Positions 60,601 to 64,000 of a stretch of 64,000 bases of DNA are shown here, piece by piece. Below the pieces are notes generated by a model. The model was not told the origin of the DNA, searched no databases, and saw only the letters and a list, made by a program, of their open reading frames with translations. Source of the stretch: Rhabditoides inermis (taxonomy: Eukaryota; Nematoda; Chromadorea; Rhabditida; Rhabditidae). The stretch covers positions 310,001-374,000 of the forward strand of contig CAWZYM010000396.1 in the NCBI GenBank assembly GCA_963966185.1, given 5' to 3'. The first letter of the stretch is position 1; each line of letters opens with the position of its first letter. Both the position numbers and the translations under genes were made by a program.

Positions 60601-63600
60601 TGATGGACTCGGTGAGGTTTTGTACCATGCAATAATTATAATCAGAGTAGGATACTCACGCAGCGCAGACTAAATCCTTTGTGTATTCATCCGTTGTTGT
60701 ATGACATCGACAGGAAATCGATTCGATATTTGTAACGTCTCGTTCAGCCGCGCGCGCTCGAGTCGGACACGGCACTGGCGCTGAACCGCTATCTGTGCAA
60801 CGCGGTGCTGCCGCTGCTCACCAACCACGCACACTTCTTCTCCGACGCCGAACACCACTCGGCACTCCTCGACGCCACCCTACACACCGTATATAGAATG
60901 AACAGGTGGAAAGAGAAGAAGAGCAGAACGAAATAATCGAATTCATGTTGCAGGCTCAAGTCGCTGACGAAGAACCAGCGCGAGGCCGTGTCCGACTTCC
61001 TCGTGGCTATCACCAGGGAGCTCCCGCCCGGCATGATGATCAAGCTGTTGCGGTAAGCCCCGCCCCCACACGCCCCGCCCACCATACACTCATTGCAGGA
61101 AGGTGATCGTGGACATTCGTCAGATGCACGAGAACGTGCTGGTGCCGCTGCGGCTGATGACGCTGCACTACGAGCGCTGCGGCAAGTACTACGGCAGCGG
61201 CAACGTGTACGGCGTGGCGACCGAGACGGAGAAGCGGCTGTCGATGCTGCTCTTCTACGCCATCTTCGACTCGCTCGGCAGCAAGCCCTACGACCCCGAC
61301 CTGTTCGGAAAGGCGCTGCCCTGTCTGACGGCCATCGGATCCGCCATCTCACCCGACTACACACTCACTGCCGGAGGAGAGGACATTAAGGGGGGAATCA
61401 AGGTAGGCCATCTCCATTCGAGCTCTCTCCACCATCTCATGCAGGATGATGTGGACGACGGTGCGTGGACGCCGAAGGCTGTCGACGTGTCGCGCGTCGA
61501 TCTCTCGTCCGACGTCTCTGCGATGGCGAATCGATTCGCGGAGCACTTCCACGACAGCTGGGCGGCGCGCAAGCTGGAGAAGGGCTGGGTGCACGGCGAC
61601 CTCTACTCCAGGATTAACCTCACCCACCCTCGACTCAAGCCCTTCTCGCAGCTCAAGGACTTTGAGAAGTCGTTCTACAAGGAGAGGTGCACCGAGTGCA
61701 TCAAGGCACTCCTCGCATGGGGATACGTGATCGAGGTGAATCAAGAGAGAGAAGGAGAGCACAATTATTTACATAACCAATGGTTCAGATCAGCGACCGT
61801 GACGCGAACGAGCGCGCCAACAACGCGCACACGGGAAGCGGCAGTGGGGTGAAGGACTTCGCCCCGAAACCCGTGGACCTGTCGAGTATGACGCTGGAGA
61901 AGGACATGACGGTGGCGTCGGAGAAGATGGCCGAGCACTCCCATCTGGTGTGGGCGAGGAAGGCGATGGGCGAGCTGGTGGCCAAGGGAGGCAACATGCT
62001 CGTCGCACTCGTCCCCTGGGACCTACTCACCGACAGCGAGCGCAGAAAGGTTTCCTTTTTTCAACGATTCTGATTCTGCATTTGAAATACGGTGTGATCT
62101 GCTGATTAAATGTTCAGTAATCGATGTACGATTTTCAGGATCGTTTCCGCGCGGCTGAGATTGTCAAGTTCTATCAGTACCACGGTTACAAGATCTCGAA
62201 GAGGAACGTAGAGGCGGGGTCGACCGAGCGAATGAAGACCGGGGAGGGAGAGAGGAGCAGCGTCGAGAAGAGGTGTGTCTATTCAGTGCATTCATCACAG
62301 ACACTCAGTGTTCCATTTTTGAGTCCTTCTTAGCTCCTCATCGGAAAACAGTTGGCATTGATTTTCATTTGGCAGCAAGTGGTAGCGATGTTGCCCTGTG
62401 TGCACTTGGTGCCAGCCGGACCGAAGTTTGCCTACGTCTTTATGTAGAAAACTTTGTTTTCACTCCCGTATGATTTCTTTTCCAAACAATTCTCTCATTG
62501 CTACATGGCCTATGGCCTGGTGCAATTGATGATGGTGAAAAAGAACGAGATCTTACAAATCCAACATACACATCAGGTTCGCCTACAATCTGCTGGAGAA
62601 GCTGATCCAGTACCTCGAGCAGGCGTCGCTCAAGATGAAGTCGGTCAAGCCGTCACAGGGTGCGTATCTCTCTCCTATCGCGTTTATTTCCTCCACTTTC
62701 CTCAGCAATGTAACCTGTTCAGAGCTGACGCGTCGCAACTCGTTCAAAAAGGAGGGTCAGGACGTGAAGTTCTTCGAGAAGGTGGTGCTGCCGCTAATGC
62801 ACGCCTACTTCAACGCACACAAGAACTACTTCCTGGAGAGCAGCTCCATCGTCCAGACCGGCACTGCGAGCAATCGCGAGAAGGAGATGGTCGCCAAGTG
62901 AGCGATTCCTTATGAACAATATATTTACATTTGCTTGCAGCCTGTTCTGCCGTCTCGCCGCGTTGCTTCGCATCAAGAATCGCGCGTTCGGTTCGGTGGC
63001 CAAGATCACGGTGCGCTGTCTGCAGGGACTCACCCAGGCGCTCGATCTGCGCACGCTGGTCAAGCAGAACTCGGACATTGTCCGCACCTCGCTCCTCACC
63101 TTCTTCAACAACTGCGCCGACGACCTGTTCCTGGCAGTCAAGGAGCTCAAGGCGGGTGGAAACTACATGCATGCACTTCATTTCGAGAGTAACCCATGTG
63201 ATTCCAGGACAACGGTCAGTACTCTCTGCTGCGCGGTCAGAACCTCAAGTCGTGGATCTCGCTCGAGTTTGCCAACCAGATGATCATCCCCGTACTCACC
63301 ACCATGTTCACGCATCTCGCCAGGAACCACTTCGGAACCGATCTGCTGCGTGAGTCGCCCGTACGCACTCACATTGCTGTGGTATTCGAATCCCACACAG
63401 GACTCTGAAATCGGAGACTGTCTTTACTTTTTACATTGTCTGTTTGCAGTGGACGACATCCAGGCGGCGTGCTACAAGATCCTCGACTCGCTCTACATGG
63501 TCACTGGCCTCACCGCCACCATCTCACAGAGGAAGAGCATTGCATATGAGATCGACAAGTGAGCTTGCTCTCTTTTTCTATTGGAAACTGACCTGTGATT

Positions 63601-64000
63601 GCAGGCATCGCTCCGGTCTGGGCCAGTGTCTGTCGGCGTTCGCGTCCTGCTTCCCAGTCGCGTTCCTTGAGGCCGAGTTCAACAAGAACAACAAGTACTC
63701 GGTGCTGGCCAAGAGCCAGGACCAGTCGGTGCAGGTGCAGGAGATGCTACAGAACCTCTCCGCTCACATCCCGCTCCTCGACAAGCTACTCACCGACATC
63801 GAACAGGTAGATATTGAGCTTATACGCCTCATGTCACGTCACTATGCAGGTGTCTCTGTCGGGAACGGTGTACTCTGACAATCCGAACGTGTACGACGTG
63901 GATCTGCCGCTGCTGTGCTCGTATCTGGGATACTGGTGGAAGATCGGTCCGGACGCGCCGGAGAGCAAGAAGGGAGACGCCGAGGAGACGATCCGACAGG
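43540..64000 (+). CDS. unc-68: Ryanodine receptor (unc-68 type), 3' end outside window
   Basis: About 78 exons of the ER/SR calcium-release channel run from ATG 43540 to the right edge, still open at 64000; the transmembrane pore is beyond the window. Exon 1 (43540-43602) encodes [21 protein letters not shown] and splices to 45508. Domains in order: the N-terminal trefoil/MIR block (45.5-47.8 kb, e.g. [38 protein letters not shown]); RIH (47.7-49.1 kb); SPRY1 with GWANSVGF and [13 protein letters not shown]; RyR repeats ([31 protein letters not shown]); SPRY2 (51.6-52.1 kb); SPRY3 (54.1-54.7 kb); RIH-associated helices; and the second RyR-repeat pair ([16 protein letters not shown] at 61.55 kb; VWARKAMGE at 61.95 kb). 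Three introns have GC donors (51375, 54986, 63152). All other listed junctions close in frame. Confidence 0.97.
44111..44153. repeat. (CT)n tract in receptor intron 1
   Basis: A pure CT tract; others in the same intron lie at about 44430-44470 and 45045-45167. Confidence 0.95.
45200..45379 (+). promoter_or_regulatory. Candidate internal promoter and alternative first coding exon of the ryanodine receptor
   Basis: ATG 45320 opens a 60-nt frame ([20 protein letters not shown]) ending at a clean AAG|GTTTGC donor at 45379. It is in the same phase as exon 1 (43540-43602), so it can splice directly to exon 2 at 45508. A TTTATATA element about 115 bp upstream (near 45204) could be its core promoter. 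It is not a good internal cassette, because no acceptor gives a frame-preserving length. Confidence 0.5.
45598..45713. repeat. (TCC)n trinucleotide array
   Basis: An almost uninterrupted TCC array, about 115 bp, in receptor intron 2 (45573-45750), just upstream of the acceptor. The Leu/Pro/Ser frames through it are artefacts. Confidence 0.95.
45959..46014. repeat. (GA)n tract
   Basis: A pure GA tract filling receptor intron 45955-46030. It is polypurine in the sense strand. Confidence 0.95.
47226..47352. repeat. (GA)n/(GAAAGA)n tract
   Basis: A purine tract starting immediately at the donor (GGACG|GTGAGAGA) and filling the receptor intron to near its acceptor at 47365. Confidence 0.95.
50840..51198 (-). 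CDS. Nested antisense gene: 79-residue coiled-coil protein
   Basis: Inside the 528 bp receptor intron 50778-51305, the minus strand holds a complete three-exon gene: 51198-51166 (33 nt, [11 protein letters not shown]), 51102-50980 (123 nt) and 50923-50840 (84 nt, ending TGA). All junctions are phase 0 with consensus sites (CCG|GTACGT, TTACAG|GAG, ATC|GTGAGT, TTGTAG|GTC). The product is strongly charged and helical ([34 protein letters not shown]), probably one coiled coil with a central [18 protein letters not shown] do not recognise a family. The host intron is much longer than its neighbours, as expected if it houses a gene. Confidence 0.72.
53525..53563. repeat. (GA)n tract
   Basis: A GA tract in the receptor intron 53515-53663. 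Confidence 0.95.
54019..54078. repeat. 30-bp tandem duplication spanning a 54-nt intron
   Basis: Two copies of a 30 bp unit (GGGATATACCAAGACGTTCA and following) lie head to tail. Reading AAG|GTGGGG at 54018 as a donor and GTTCAG ending at 54071 as an acceptor gives a 54-nt intron whose removal restores [15 protein letters not shown]. The 54 nt also read through in frame without a stop. Confidence 0.75.
55356..55662. repeat. (AGAGAA)n hexanucleotide satellite
   Basis: Roughly 39 perfect copies of a GAAAGA/AGAGAA hexamer are flanked by plain GA repeats, filling the receptor intron 55337-55677. The long Lys/Glu, Arg/Glu and Ser/Leu frames over it are artefacts. Confidence 0.95.
56716..56776. 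repeat. (CT)n tract
   Basis: A CT tract in the receptor intron 56710-56794. The previous intron (56359-56454) carries a GA tract instead. Confidence 0.95.
59118..59195 (-). other. tRNA-like Pol III promoter module (left unit)
   Basis: Read on the minus strand it shows GGATGGCCTAGTGGTATCG (A-box-like, as in Glu/Gly tRNA D arms) and, 40 bases on, GGGATCGAGTCCC (B-box/T-arm-like). It then continues as CGCGCTCGGCGAATG into the left arm. It is not a full cloverleaf that I can assign to an isotype, so it is treated as a SINE head rather than a tRNA gene. Confidence 0.6.
59420..59495 (+). other. tRNA-like Pol III promoter module (right unit)
   Basis: CAGCGTAGTGTAGTGGTGAAGC (A-box-like), then GCGAGTTCGAACCTCGC, a perfect five-pair T-stem with a seven-base TTCGAAC loop (B box), then CGCGCTCGGCGAATG into the right arm. 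Spacing from TAGTGG to the shared CGCGCTCGGC is 49 bases, exactly as in the left unit, yet the sequence between the boxes differs. Confidence 0.65.

Noticed and set aside
1..64000. CRISPR arrays, prophage, operon-type bacterial genes
   Set aside because: Spliced genes throughout and worm-type families exclude a prokaryotic source. The regular repeats present are microsatellites.

Overview
The window is eukaryotic nuclear DNA. It almost certainly comes from a nematode, probably a rhabditid; a diplogastrid such as a Pristionchus relative is possible, but I cannot fix the genus. The reasons are multi-exon genes with mostly 40-100 bp GT-AG introns, a handful of GC-AG introns, very short distances between genes, spliced-leader-like 3' splice acceptors 1-12 bases before several ATGs, and a worm-like gene set. 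Unusually many introns are filled with pure (GA)n or (CT)n microsatellite. Exon models below were built by hand from splice consensus and reading-frame continuity, and unless stated otherwise they close in frame.

Left third (1-22.5 kb). An SLC37-type sugar-phosphate transporter, cut by the left edge, and the spliceosome factor CWC15 lie on the minus strand. A PP2A B56 regulatory subunit lies on the plus strand. A long minus-strand gene (16.5-8.6 kb) encodes a PEAK/PRAG1 (NKF3)-like pseudokinase. One of its introns holds a 5'-truncated RTE-clade retrotransposon with an open reverse-transcriptase frame. Further right on the minus strand are two unrecognised genes (one with a central hydrophobic hairpin) only about 150 bp apart, and a small secreted Ly6/uPAR-fold protein with a GPI-type tail.

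Middle (22.5-42 kb). All recognised genes here are on the plus strand: a leukotriene A4 hydrolase-type M1 aminopeptidase with every catalytic motif present; a 74-residue orphan; a cysteine-rich, acidic-repeat, GPI-tailed protein resembling the nematode CPG4 family; a MogA/gephyrin-G-domain molybdopterin adenylyltransferase whose exons 2 and 3 do not join in frame; an orphan secreted protein; and a lysosomal-acid-lipase-family lipase. A young 1.25 kb non-autonomous LTR element (TRIM type) with 224 bp LTRs that look identical sits at 28.7-29.9 kb.

Right third (43.5-64 kb). About 78 exons of one ryanodine receptor gene (unc-68 type) run off the right edge before the channel pore. The visible part covers the cytoplasmic MIR, RIH, SPRY and RyR-repeat regions. 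This gene is the richest part of the window. It has a candidate alternative first exon, candidate in-frame micro-exons, a 54-nt intron made of a tandem repeat that can be read through in frame, and three GC-AG introns. A complete three-exon antisense gene is nested in one intron. An 862 bp fold-back element in another intron has 256 bp near-perfect inverted arms, each led by a tRNA-like Pol III promoter module pointing outward. That last element is the most novel structure I found.

Nothing prokaryotic, no CRISPR array and no viral gene was seen.
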